This document shows, one piece after another, positions 57,358 through 64,000 of a stretch of DNA of 64,000 nt. The first letter of the stretch is position 1. Each line of letters begins with the position of its first letter. The notes under the pieces are model-generated. The model had not been told where the DNA came from. It saw only the letters and a program-made list of their open reading frames with translations, and ran no database searches. The position numbers were made by a program, and so were the translations under genes. The stretch lies in NCBI RefSeq assembly GCF_900107375.1, contig NZ_FNPT01000007.1, forward strand, positions 62,001-126,000, in the 5' to 3' direction. This DNA comes from Lysobacter sp. yr284 (lineage in GTDB: Bacteria > Pseudomonadota > Gammaproteobacteria > Xanthomonadales > Xanthomonadaceae).

Positions 57358-57756
57358 GGCGAGTGCGGCTGCGATGACGGTTGCGTCGTAGCCGCAGTGT
57401 CGCGGTCGCAGCTCGCGCAGCTCCTACAGGTAGCGACTGTAGGAGCTGCGCGAGCTGCGACCGCGAAAACGAAACGACCGCGAATCCGCCTGCCGAAACG
57501 GCGCGAAAGATTTTCGCGCCATCGCCGCTGCACCCGCGAAGCTTTCGCTATTTCGCCGGCGCCGCGCATTTGGCGTTGACAGCCCGCCGCCCCACATCGA
57601 ACACTGCGCCGGCATCGCAACGCGATGCATCCACTTGCGCGACGCCGCCGCGGCACCGCGCGATCCGGATCCGAGGGGTGCTGCGACGGAGCCAGGCTCC
57701 GCCACGCTCGGGCCGCGATGCCGAGCAAGGGCGCCCTCCCGTTCTCTGGAGGCGTC
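57358..57756. other. 399-base gap with palindrome pair, then no gene
   Basis: Contains REP-like copy 5 at 57401-57472. The rest has lower GC near 57470-57610 and may carry the promoter of the ATP-grasp gene. No supported gene. Confidence 0.5.
57401..57472. repeat. Paired GTAGGAGC palindrome (REP-like), copy 5, GCTGC variant
   Basis: Two half units facing each other across 10 bases, 57401-57428 and 57439-57472. Both carry GAGCTGCGCGAGCTGCGACC in place of the GAGCGGCGCGAGCCGC form of the other copies. The two halves still pair with one another perfectly, but the small hairpin inside each half now contains a T-T mismatch. Confidence 0.8.
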
Positions 57757-58737
57757 ATGTCCCGTTCCGATTCCCTTCTTCCCCCGTGCGTCGTCGATCC
57801 GCGCTCGCCGGGCTTCGTCCGCTTCGATCCGCCGCTGTCGCTCGCCGTGGTCGTCTCCGACGTCCAGCCGCAGCCGCACGAGGACGACGCCGGCCTGCTC
57901 GCCGCGCTGCGCGCGCACGGCATCGACGTCCACGCGCGCATCTGGAGCGACCCCGACGTCGACTGGGCCGGGCACGAGGCCTTGCTGGTGCGCAGCACCT
58001 GGGACTACTTCCAGCGCTACACCGAGTTCCTGCAGTGGTACCAGCGCATCGACGCGCTGCGCTGCCCGATCGCCAATCCGCTGCCGCTGCTGGTGTGGAA
58101 CAGCGACAAGCGCTACCTGCTCGACCTGGCCGCGCAGGGCGTGGCGATCATCCCGACCGCGCACGCGCGCGGCAGCGAGCTCGACGCCGCGCTGGCGTCG
58201 ATGCAGGGCGAGGTGGTGGTCAAGCCCAGCGTCAGCGGCGGCGCCTGGAACACGGTGCGCGGGCGCATCGGCAGCGAGGCCTTCGCCCAGGCGCTGGCGG
58301 CGCTGCCGCGCGAGCTCGACTACCTGATCCAGCCGTTCCTGCCGCAGGTGGTCGAGGACGGCGAGTGGTCGCTGCTGTTCTTCGCCGGCGGCTACAGCCA
58401 CGCGGTGCTGAAGAAGCCGGCGCAGGGCGACTATCGCGTGCAGACCTACTTCGGCGGCAGCGCCGATCTCACCGAACCGCCCGCGCACGCGCTGGCCGCG
58501 GCGCAGCGCGCGCTCGACGCGGTCGCCGCGCTCGGCCATCGCGACCACGCCTACGTGCGCGTGGACGGGGTGATCGTCGACGGCGCGTTCCGGATCATGG
58601 AGCTGGAGTTCATCGAACCGTTCCTGCACCTGGCCGCGCATCCGCCGGCGGCGCGCGCGTTCGCCGCGCAGTTGGCGCAACGCTGGTCGGGGTTGCGCGA
58701 ATCGCGCGCGTCCGTCTCCGCGGCGGCGGCGGCCTGA
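57757..58737 (+). CDS. ATP-grasp superfamily ligase-like protein
   Basis: A 326-residue ATP-grasp fold protein, TGGAGG before the ATG. The N-terminal part LAVVVSDVQPQPHEDD and LLVRSTWDYFQRY are typical of RimK-like/cycloserine-locus proteins. The ATP-grasp core shows VVVKPSVSGGAWNTVRG, LIQPFLPQVVEDGEWSLLFFAGGYSHAVLKKP and the metal site RIMELEFIEPFL. Probable carboxylate-amine ligase with unknown substrate. It is between gamma-glutamyltransferase and a gamma-glutamylcyclotransferase-like gene, which suggests a gamma-glutamyl or peptide substrate, by inference only. Confidence 0.85.
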   Translation: MSRSDSLLPPCVVDPRSPGFVRFDPPLSLAVVVSDVQPQPHEDDAGLLAALRAHGIDVHARIWSDPDVDWAGHEALLVRSTWDYFQRYTEFLQWYQRIDALRCPIANPLPLLVWNSDKRYLLDLAAQGVAIIPTAHARGSELDAALASMQGEVVVKPSVSGGAWNTVRGRIGSEAFAQALAALPRELDYLIQPFLPQVVEDGEWSLLFFAGGYSHAVLKKPAQGDYRVQTYFGGSADLTEPPAHALAAAQRALDAVAALGHRDHAYVRVDGVIVDGAFRIMELEFIEPFLHLAAHPPAARAFAAQLAQRWSGLRESRASVSAAAAA

Positions 58738-58827
58738 ACCTGCGCCGGCGGCGCGCCGCGGTTGCGCGCGTCGCCGGCGCCGCTTAGCGTCGACAGCCTC
58801 CTTGCACGTACCGGTATCCACGCGGTC

Positions 58828-59175
58828 ATGAGCGACTCCTACGAACAACTCTTGTTTTCCTACGGCACCCTGCAACTACCGGCGGTGCAGCAGGCCACCT
58901 TCGGCCGCCTGCTGCACGGCGAGCCCGACGCCTTGCTCGGCTTCCGCCGCACGATGGTCAAGATCGACGACCCGCAGGTCGTCGCCACCAGCGGCGAAAC
59001 CCATCACCCCATCGTCGCCGCCAGCGGCGACGACGGCGACCGCGTCGCCGGCACCGTGTTCGCGATCAGCGCGGCCGAACTGGCGCGGGCCGACGAATAC
59101 GAAGTCGACGACTACCGCCGGGTCGAAGCCGCGCTGGCCTCGGGCCGGCGCGCCTGGGTGTACGTGCAGGCCTGA
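58828..59175 (+). CDS. Gamma-glutamylcyclotransferase-like (AIG2) protein
   Basis: Small AIG2/GGCT-fold protein, 115 residues. The substrate-loop signature is FSYGTLQLPAVQQATFGRLL and the catalytic acid is expected in GTVFAISAAELARADEYEVDDY, where E of DEYE fits. Members cyclise gamma-glutamyl groups to 5-oxoproline. No signal peptide. The gene follows the ATP-grasp gene by 90 bases and ends 27 bases before the convergent MFS gene. Confidence 0.9.
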   Translation: MSDSYEQLLFSYGTLQLPAVQQATFGRLLHGEPDALLGFRRTMVKIDDPQVVATSGETHHPIVAASGDDGDRVAGTVFAISAAELARADEYEVDDYRRVEAALASGRRAWVYVQA

Positions 59176-59202
59176 GTCGCGCAGCGCCGGAACGCGGCGC
59201 GC

Positions 59203-60606
59203 TCAGCCGCCGACGGGGGCCGCGGCTTCGTCGCGCGCGGCCGGCGCGCTCGCCGAGGCGCGCAGCAGCTTGCGCAGCGCCGGCACGCACGGCAGGTACA
59301 GCGCCGCGCCGACCACCCACACCCAGCCGTCCCAGTGGCCGGCGCCGGCGACGTAGATCGCGCCGAACAGCAACGGCCCGATCACCGCAGCCAGGCTGGC
59401 GAGGCTGGCCAGCACGCCTTGCAGCGCGCCCTGGCGGGCCTCGTCGGTGCGCTCGCTCGCCATCGCCAGCAGCGCCGGCCCGCCGATGCCGCCGCCGGCG
59501 GCCAGCACGAGGCCCGGCGCCAGGGTCGCGACGCTGCGGGCGAAGGCGAACGCCAGGTAACCCAGCACGTCCGACACCACCCCGCCGAGCAGGGTGCGCG
59601 AGGGGCCGAAGCGCTCGCTGATGCGGCCGGTGGCGAAGGCCTGGAACAACGAATGGACGACGCCGAACGCCGCCAGCGACAGGCCGACCGCGGTCGGGTT
59701 CCAGCCGAAGCGGTCGTGGCCGTAGATCGCCCACAGCGTGCCGGGCACCTGCCCGGCCAGCTGCATCGCCAGGTACAGCCACAGCAGCGGGGCCAGGTCC
59801 GGCAGCCGGCCGAGTTCGCGCAGCGAATGCCACGGCGCCAGTTCGCGCCAGCGCGGCGCCGCGCGCTCGGGCGGCGCGGCGCGCGCGCGGCGCGGCTCGG
59901 GCAGGGCCATCCAGGCCAGGGCGAAGTTCAGCGTCGCCAACGCGGCCGCGGCCAGGAACGGCGCGCGCAGCCAGACCGCGCCGAGCAGGCCGCCGATCAC
60001 CGGGCCGGCGACCAGGCCCAGGCCGAAGCTCGCGCCGAGCCAGCCGTAGCGGCGCGCGCGCTGGGATTCGTCGGAGATGTCGGCGATGTAGGCGCCGGCG
60101 ACCGAGCCGCTGGCGCCGCTGATCCCGGCCACGGCGCGGCCCAGGTACAGCAGCGACAGCCACGGCGCGCAGGCCATCAGCAGGTAGTCCAGGGCGCTGC
60201 CGAACAGCGAGCACAGCAGCACCGGGCGGCGGCCGAAGCGGTCGCTGAGCGCGCCCAGCGCCGGCGCGCAGACGAACTGCATCAGCGCGTACAGCGCGGT
60301 CAGCGCGCCGGCGTGCAGGGCCAGGTTGGCGTGCACGCCGAAGGCATCGAGCAGTTGCGGCAGGACCGGGGCGATCAGGCCGATGCCGATGGCATCGAGC
60401 GCGACCGTGGCCAGGATCAGGACCAGGGCGAGGTCGATGCCGGACGCGGCCGGCATCGATGCGGGCGGCGGGATCGTGGCGGCCGCCGCGGCAACGGGCG
60501 GATCGCGCCCGGCGGCCGGGGCCGCGGTCGGTTCGGTGGGCATCGGCCCGGCCGGGCCGGCGGATTCGGCCGGCGGCGGGGCCGGCGATTGGGTCGGGGT
60601 GTGCAT
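59203..60606 (-). CDS. TetA-like MFS efflux transporter
   Basis: Drug:H+ antiporter of the major facilitator superfamily, 467 residues with 12 helices after a 55-residue Pro/Ala-rich N-terminal extension. TetA-group features: GIGLIAPVLPQLLDAFG, PALGALSDRFGRRPVLL (loop 2-3 motif), GRAVAGISGASGSVAGAYIADIS and AFATGRISERFGPSRTLL. Divergent from a TetR gene with two tet-type operators in the spacer. Such chromosomal TetA-like pumps may export tetracyclines or other compounds; substrate not determinable here. Confidence 0.92.
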   Translation of the reverse strand: MHTPTQSPAPPPAESAGPAGPMPTEPTAAPAAGRDPPVAAAAATIPPPASMPAASGIDLALVLILATVALDAIGIGLIAPVLPQLLDAFGVHANLALHAGALTALYALMQFVCAPALGALSDRFGRRPVLLCSLFGSALDYLLMACAPWLSLLYLGRAVAGISGASGSVAGAYIADISDESQRARRYGWLGASFGLGLVAGPVIGGLLGAVWLRAPFLAAAALATLNFALAWMALPEPRRARAAPPERAAPRWRELAPWHSLRELGRLPDLAPLLWLYLAMQLAGQVPGTLWAIYGHDRFGWNPTAVGLSLAAFGVVHSLFQAFATGRISERFGPSRTLLGGVVSDVLGYLAFAFARSVATLAPGLVLAAGGGIGGPALLAMASERTDEARQGALQGVLASLASLAAVIGPLLFGAIYVAGAGHWDGWVWVVGAALYLPCVPALRKLLRASASAPAARDEAAAPVGG

Positions 60607-60615
60607 GACACTTCC

Positions 60616-60628
60616 CTATCAGCGATAG
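60616..60628. promoter_or_regulatory. tet-type operator 1
   Basis: CTATCAGCGATAG: 5-base inverted repeat with 3-base centre, the tetO geometry (E. coli tetO core CTATCATTGATAG). Near the tetA-like gene, 10 bases from its ATG. Confidence 0.85.
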
Positions 60629-60647
60629 ATTCGCCGCGAATGCTAAT

Positions 60648-60660
60648 CTATCGCCGATAG
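60648..60660. promoter_or_regulatory. tet-type operator 2
   Basis: CTATCGCCGATAG: same half-sites as operator 1, 32 bases away (three helical turns), 35 bases before the tetR-like ATG. Confidence 0.85.
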
Positions 60661-60695
60661 GGACACAAGCCCCGACCGGCCGGAGACCAAAACCG

Positions 60696-61319
60696 ATGAA
60701 ACTGCAGCGCGAGACCGTGGTCGCCGCCGCCCTGAAACTGCTCGACGAGGTCGGCATGGACGGCCTGACCACGCGCCGCCTGGCCCAGGACCTGGGCGTG
60801 CAGCAGCCCAGCCTGTACTGGCATTTCAAGAACAAGCGCGAGCTGCTCGACGCCCTGGCCGAGGCGATGCTGGCCGAGCAGAAGCCGGCCGATATCGCCG
60901 ACTACCCCGACTGGCGCGAGTGGATGGCGGCGCAGTCGCACGCCTTCCGCCGCTGCCTGCGCGCCCACCGCGACGGCGCCCGCGTGCATATCGGCACCCG
61001 CCCGCAGCCGGGCGAACTCGGCGAGGGCGAGGGCGAGCTGGCGTATCTGGTCGCCGCCGGCTTCACCCCGGCCGACGCCCTGCGCGCGATGATTTCGCTG
61101 AGCTATTACACGATCGGCTGGCTGCTGGAAGAACAGGCCGCCACCGAAGCCGGCCGCGGCCCCGGCCAGGCGCCGATGGCGCCCGACCCGCAGCGCTACC
61201 CGCTGCTGGCGCAGGCGCAGACGGTGCTGAGCCAGAACGATGTGGACGCGGACTACGAGTACGGGCTGCGCGCCTTGATCGCGGGGTTCGAGGCCTTGAT
61301 CGGACGGCGCGGGGGCTGA
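60696..61319 (+). CDS. TetR(A)-type repressor
   Basis: TetR family repressor of the tetracycline-repressor subgroup, 207 residues. DNA-binding domain: AALKLLDEVGMDGLTTRRLAQDLGVQQPSLYWHFKNKRELLDAL, with the QPSLYWHFKNK recognition signature of true TetR proteins. The C-terminal ligand/dimer domain has HRDGARVHIGTRP and ISLSYYTIGWLLEEQA as in TetR_C. It is divergent from the TetA-like pump and overlooks two tetO-like sites, so it controls both genes and is likely relieved by the pump's substrate. Confidence 0.94.
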   Translation: MKLQRETVVAAALKLLDEVGMDGLTTRRLAQDLGVQQPSLYWHFKNKRELLDALAEAMLAEQKPADIADYPDWREWMAAQSHAFRRCLRAHRDGARVHIGTRPQPGELGEGEGELAYLVAAGFTPADALRAMISLSYYTIGWLLEEQAATEAGRGPGQAPMAPDPQRYPLLAQAQTVLSQNDVDADYEYGLRALIAGFEALIGRRGG

Positions 61320-61414
61320 GCCGGGCGGCTGCGTGGGCGCGGGTTCGGGGTTGGGCGCCGTCGGCGTCTTGTGGAGGTTGCGGACTGCAGGCCCGTCCTG
61401 GGGCTGAGCGGAAA

Positions 61415-61438
61415 GCATCGGGCCTGAAGGCCCTCCCA
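61415..61438. repeat. Dispersed GGGCC(C/T)GAAGGCCC repeat, second copy
   Basis: Near-identical to 8465-8488; see that entry. Lies directly before the GTCATCCCCGCGAA repeat cluster. Confidence 0.6.
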
Positions 61439-61456
61439 CCGAACCGCGCCTTTGCC

Positions 61457-61632
61457 GTCATCCCCGCGAATGCCGTCATCCCCGCGAACGCGGGGATCCA
61501 GAGACTTCAGCGTCATGCCTCGGTGAAGCCCTGGATGCCCGCCTTCGCGGGCATGACGGCAACTAGGATTCACCGCGACGCTCGCAAGCCGTCATCCCCG
61601 CGAATGCGGGGATCCAGAGACTTCAGCGTCAT
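61457..61632. repeat. Cluster of GTCATCCCCGCGAA dRS3-like repeats
   Basis: Two direct 42-base copies at 61475-61516 and 61591-61632 differ by one base (GAAC/GAAT). A truncated copy starts at 61457 and an inverted, diverged copy occupies 61529-61561. Each full copy has the palindrome CCCCGCGAANGCGGGG and the tail GACTTCAGCGTCAT, shared with the cluster at 14143. Confidence 0.85.
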
Positions 61633-61657
61633 CTGCCGGCGCAGCGAAACGCCGCGC

Positions 61658-63142
61658 TCAATCCGCGGGCACCGTCCGCCCGCGCGCCCATTCGCGCAGC
61701 TGCGCCACCCGCTCGCCCATCACCACCGACAGCGGCCGGGTCTGCTTGAGCTCGGCGCGCACCTGGAAGTCCGACAGCGCGGTGCCGGCGGCGTGCGCGG
61801 CGTACATCGCCGCGACGATGGCCTGCTCGATCTCGGCGCCGGAAAAGCCGTCGCTGGCCGCGGCCAGCGCCGCCAGGTCGAAGCCGGCCGGGTCGAGCGC
61901 GCGCCGGCGCAGGTGGATCGCGAACAGCTCCTCGCGCACGTCGGCCGCCGGCAGGTCGACGAAGAAGATCTCGTCGAAGCGGCCCTTGCGCAGCAGCTCC
62001 GGCGGCAGCGCGTCGATCTGGTTGGCGGTGGCGACCAGGAACAGTTTCGACTTGCGCTCGGCCATCCAGGTCAGCAGGTAGCCGAGCACCCGGCGCGACA
62101 CGCCGCCGTCGCTGTCGCCGCTGTCGGCCAGGCCCTTCTCGATCTCGTCGATCCACAGCACCGCCGGCGCCAGTTGCTCGGCCGAGGCCAGCGCGGCGCG
62201 CAGGTTCTTTTCGGTCTCGCCGTGGAACTTGTCGTACAGGGTGCCGAAGTCCAGGCGCACCAGCGGCACGCCGAAACCGGCGGCGACGGCCTTGGCGATC
62301 ATCGACTTGCCGCAGCCCTGCACGCCCAGCAGCAACAGGCCCTTGGGCGGGTCCAGGCCCGGCGGCGGCTGCGCGCCGGCGAACGCCGGGCGGCGCTGCT
62401 CGACCCAGCGCTTGAGCCGGCGCGCGCCGGCGACCTCGGTCATGCGCGCGCTGTCGTATTCGTAATGCAGGTGGCCGGAGCGGTTGAGCAGTTCGAACTT
62501 GAGCTTGGCCAGCTCGGGCAGGTCGTCGGCGTTGAGCGCGCCGTCGCGGAAGATCAGGTGGCGGGCGATGCGGCGCGCATCGACCGGGTCGATGCCCTGC
62601 AGGTTGCGCACGATCTGCTTGACCGCCTCGCCGTCGGCCTCGACCCGGCGGCCGCCGTTCTCGCGCGCGTAGTTCTCCGCTTCCTCGCGCACCAGCTTGA
62701 GCAGGGCGTTGGCGTCGGGCAGGCGCGGGGTGAAGCGCACCGCCAGCGCGTCCAGGTCCGGCGGCAGTTCCAGCTTGTGGCCGATCAGCACCAGCACGTG
62801 CGGCTCGCATTCGCGGCGCTGGGCGATCTCGCGCAGTTGCCGCTGGGTGCCGGCGTAGCTCAGGTACGGATGGGCGTCGAACAGCAGGTAGATGCCGCGC
62901 TGGTCGGCCTGGCGGATCGCCTGCAGGGTGGTCGAGATGTCGGGCGGGACTTCGGCGTCGTCCTCGCGGTCCAGGTCGATCCGGCGCAGGCCTTCGGTGA
63001 TCGACCAGCGGTACAGCGCGCGCCAGACGTTCATCAACGCCTGCCGGAACAGCTCGACCACGCGGGTTTCGTCGCGGGTCTCGATCACGATCAACGGGGT
63101 GTTGGCGCGGATCAGCGCGGTAAGGTCTTGCAGGTCGCTCAT
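61658..63142 (-). CDS. Ycf46-like AAA ATPase
   Basis: AAA-family ATPase, 494 residues, from MSDLQDLTALIRANTP. The N-terminal 230 residues form a degenerate P-loop-like domain typical of the Ycf46 group (IVIETRDETRVVELF; LLFDAHPYLS). The active AAA module has Walker A at 273-281 (VQGCGKSMI), Walker B VLWIDEIEKGL, sensor 1 VATANQID and the Arg finger region ELLRKGRFDEIFFVD. Cytoplasmic; targets unknown, chloroplast and cyanobacterial homologues are linked to carbon metabolism. It is divergent from the AEC transporter. Confidence 0.92.
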   Translation of the reverse strand: MSDLQDLTALIRANTPLIVIETRDETRVVELFRQALMNVWRALYRWSITEGLRRIDLDREDDAEVPPDISTTLQAIRQADQRGIYLLFDAHPYLSYAGTQRQLREIAQRRECEPHVLVLIGHKLELPPDLDALAVRFTPRLPDANALLKLVREEAENYARENGGRRVEADGEAVKQIVRNLQGIDPVDARRIARHLIFRDGALNADDLPELAKLKFELLNRSGHLHYEYDSARMTEVAGARRLKRWVEQRRPAFAGAQPPPGLDPPKGLLLLGVQGCGKSMIAKAVAAGFGVPLVRLDFGTLYDKFHGETEKNLRAALASAEQLAPAVLWIDEIEKGLADSGDSDGGVSRRVLGYLLTWMAERKSKLFLVATANQIDALPPELLRKGRFDEIFFVDLPAADVREELFAIHLRRRALDPAGFDLAALAAASDGFSGAEIEQAIVAAMYAAHAAGTALSDFQVRAELKQTRPLSVVMGERVAQLREWARGRTVPAD

Positions 63143-63412
63143 GGGCCGGGGTCTTCCGTGGAACGGCCATGATACGGCGGTCGATTCCGGCTGGCGTCCC
63201 GCGCAGGCGGCAAAAGCGTGCCGACGAGCGATCGCCGGGCCGCCGTCCGGCCCCGCCGCCGCTTGCGGTGCGCGTCGACCGGGCAGCCCCGGCGTCGCAA
63301 CCCGCCGCTCGAAACCGCGGCCGGAGCGGCCCCGTGCCCGCCCAAGCCCGCCGCCCGCGCCGGCGCGCCTACGCCGAAAGCCGTCTTGAGCCCGCGCGCG
63401 CCAGCCGCGACC

Positions 63413-64000
63413 ATGGCCGTCACCGTTGCCACGCCGCGCCCCATGGCTTTCGACGCCTTCGCCCTGGTCCTGGCGATGCTGGTGCTGGGCTACCTGTTCC
63501 AGCGCCTGCGCGCCCTGCCCGACAACGCCGCCCAGGTGTTGAACCTGGTGGTGCTGTACGTCTGCCTGCCGGCGGCGGTGCTGCGCTACGCCCCGCGCCT
63601 GCACCTGGAACCGGCGTTGCTCGGCGTCGCCGCGGTGCCGTGGCTGCTGCTGGCCGCGACCGTGCTGGCGGTCGGCCTGCTGGCGCGGGCGCTCAAATTG
63701 CGCCGCGAAGAACATGCGGTGCTGCTGCTGACCGTGGCCCTGGGCAACACCAGCTTCCTCGGCTACCCGCTGACCCGCGCGCTGATCGGCGAGGACGCGC
63801 TGCCGTATGCCGTGGTCTACGACCAGTTCGGCGCGTTCCTGATCCTGTCGACCTTCGGCCTGTGGGTGCTGGCGCGCTACGGCGGCGACGCCCGCCCGAG
63901 CGCGGCCGACATGCTGCGGCGGGTGCTGCGCTTCCCGCCGTTGTGGGCGCTGGTGCTGGGCTTCACCGTGATGCCGGCGCAGCCGCCGAGCTGGATCGCC
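63413..64000 (+). CDS. AEC family transporter (auxin efflux carrier type), 3' end outside window
   Basis: Inner-membrane transporter of the AEC family. The frame is open to the window end, so only about 196 residues are present. Hydrophobic segments: FALVLAMLVLGYLFQRLRALP, AAQVLNLVVLYVCLPAAVLRY, LLGVAAVPWLLLAATVLAVGL and VVYDQFGAFLILSTFGLWVLARYGG. The TSFLGYPLTRALIG segment is the conserved NTSFxGxP core of the family. The start may be ATG 63413 or, ten codons in, ATG 63443. Substrates in bacteria are usually dicarboxylates; none can be assigned. Confidence 0.88.
   Translation, partial: MAVTVATPRPMAFDAFALVLAMLVLGYLFQRLRALPDNAAQVLNLVVLYVCLPAAVLRYAPRLHLEPALLGVAAVPWLLLAATVLAVGLLARALKLRREEHAVLLLTVALGNTSFLGYPLTRALIGEDALPYAVVYDQFGAFLILSTFGLWVLARYGGDARPSAADMLRRVLRFPPLWALVLGFTVMPAQPPSWIA

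Larger units (their letters stand above)
61320..61657. other. 338-base intergenic repeat cluster
   Basis: No gene. Packed with the dispersed repeats at 61415 and 61457-61632. Confidence 0.7.

Noticed and set aside
57572-57620. Sigma-70 promoter from TTGACA near 57576 for the ATP-grasp gene
   Set aside because: No acceptable -10 element at 16-18 bases.

Overview
The window is a high-GC (roughly 70%) gamma-proteobacterial chromosome segment. Its content points to Xanthomonadaceae, most probably Lysobacter or a close relative: a Ysc/Hrc-type type III secretion export apparatus, TonB-dependent receptors beside glycoside hydrolases and LacI regulators, a secreted subtilase, a type IV secretion toxin carrying the Xanthomonadales XVIPCD signal, and repeated GTAGGAGCGGCG palindromes. 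The genus is an inference. No rRNA, tRNA, CRISPR array, IS element or complete prophage was seen.

Layout. 1-4950: the end of a FixJ-type response regulator, then sctQ, sctR, sctS, sctT, with sctU convergent behind a palindromic repeat. sctQ has a convincing internal start for SctQ-C, and sctR carries an unusual alanine-rich insert. 5177-8336: two unknown proteins, a copper-delivery pair for cytochrome oxidase (SCO1, PCu(A)C) and a RegA-type regulator. 8613-17056: a sugar-uptake locus with a GH3 beta-glucosidase, LacI regulator, sodium/sugar symporter and TonB receptor; a perfect 14-bp LacI-type palindrome lies upstream of the receptor. 17619-21336: a secreted S8 protease, a 778-bp gap, then a 2-oxoglutarate dioxygenase fused to a seven-bladed WD40 propeller. 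21514-26368: a nitrogen block (amtB, glnK, TorF-type porin, glnA). glnA has a textbook sigma-54 promoter and NtrC boxes.

26665-30039: uppP, two poorly characterised proteins and a META/DUF4377 lipoprotein. 30325-32478: a lower-GC toxin-immunity island, with a lipoprotein upstream of an XVIPCD effector that is split by an in-frame TAG. 32541-38796: RDD protein, atypical SDR, PEBP protein, TPR/sulfotransferase-like protein, YheT hydrolase and PlsC acyltransferase. 39032-47316: an N-acetylglucosamine/chitin block (NagP-type transporter, ROK-unrelated Glk-type kinase, TonB receptor, GH20 hexosaminidase). The divergent promoter region holds a 16-bp palindrome with the same TGACARCGYTGTCA core as that at 17180.

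47545-52542: a small TPR protein, then a REC-EAL regulator next to a hybrid histidine kinase ending in HPt, probably one c-di-GMP signalling module. 52610-55262: a lipase-fold protein followed by two tandem, exported ankyrin proteins, which looks like an effector with duplicated immunity. 55612-59175: gamma-glutamyltransferase, an ATP-grasp enzyme and a gamma-glutamylcyclotransferase-like protein. 59203-61319: divergent tetA-like/tetR-like pair with two tet-type operators. 61658-64000: an AAA ATPase and the start of an AEC transporter.

Three kinds of interspersed repeat recur: paired GTAGGAGC palindromes (mainly between convergent genes), GTCATCCCCGCGAA repeats, and C-rich ATTCCCGACTCCC leaders just before start codons that lack a clear Shine-Dalgarno.
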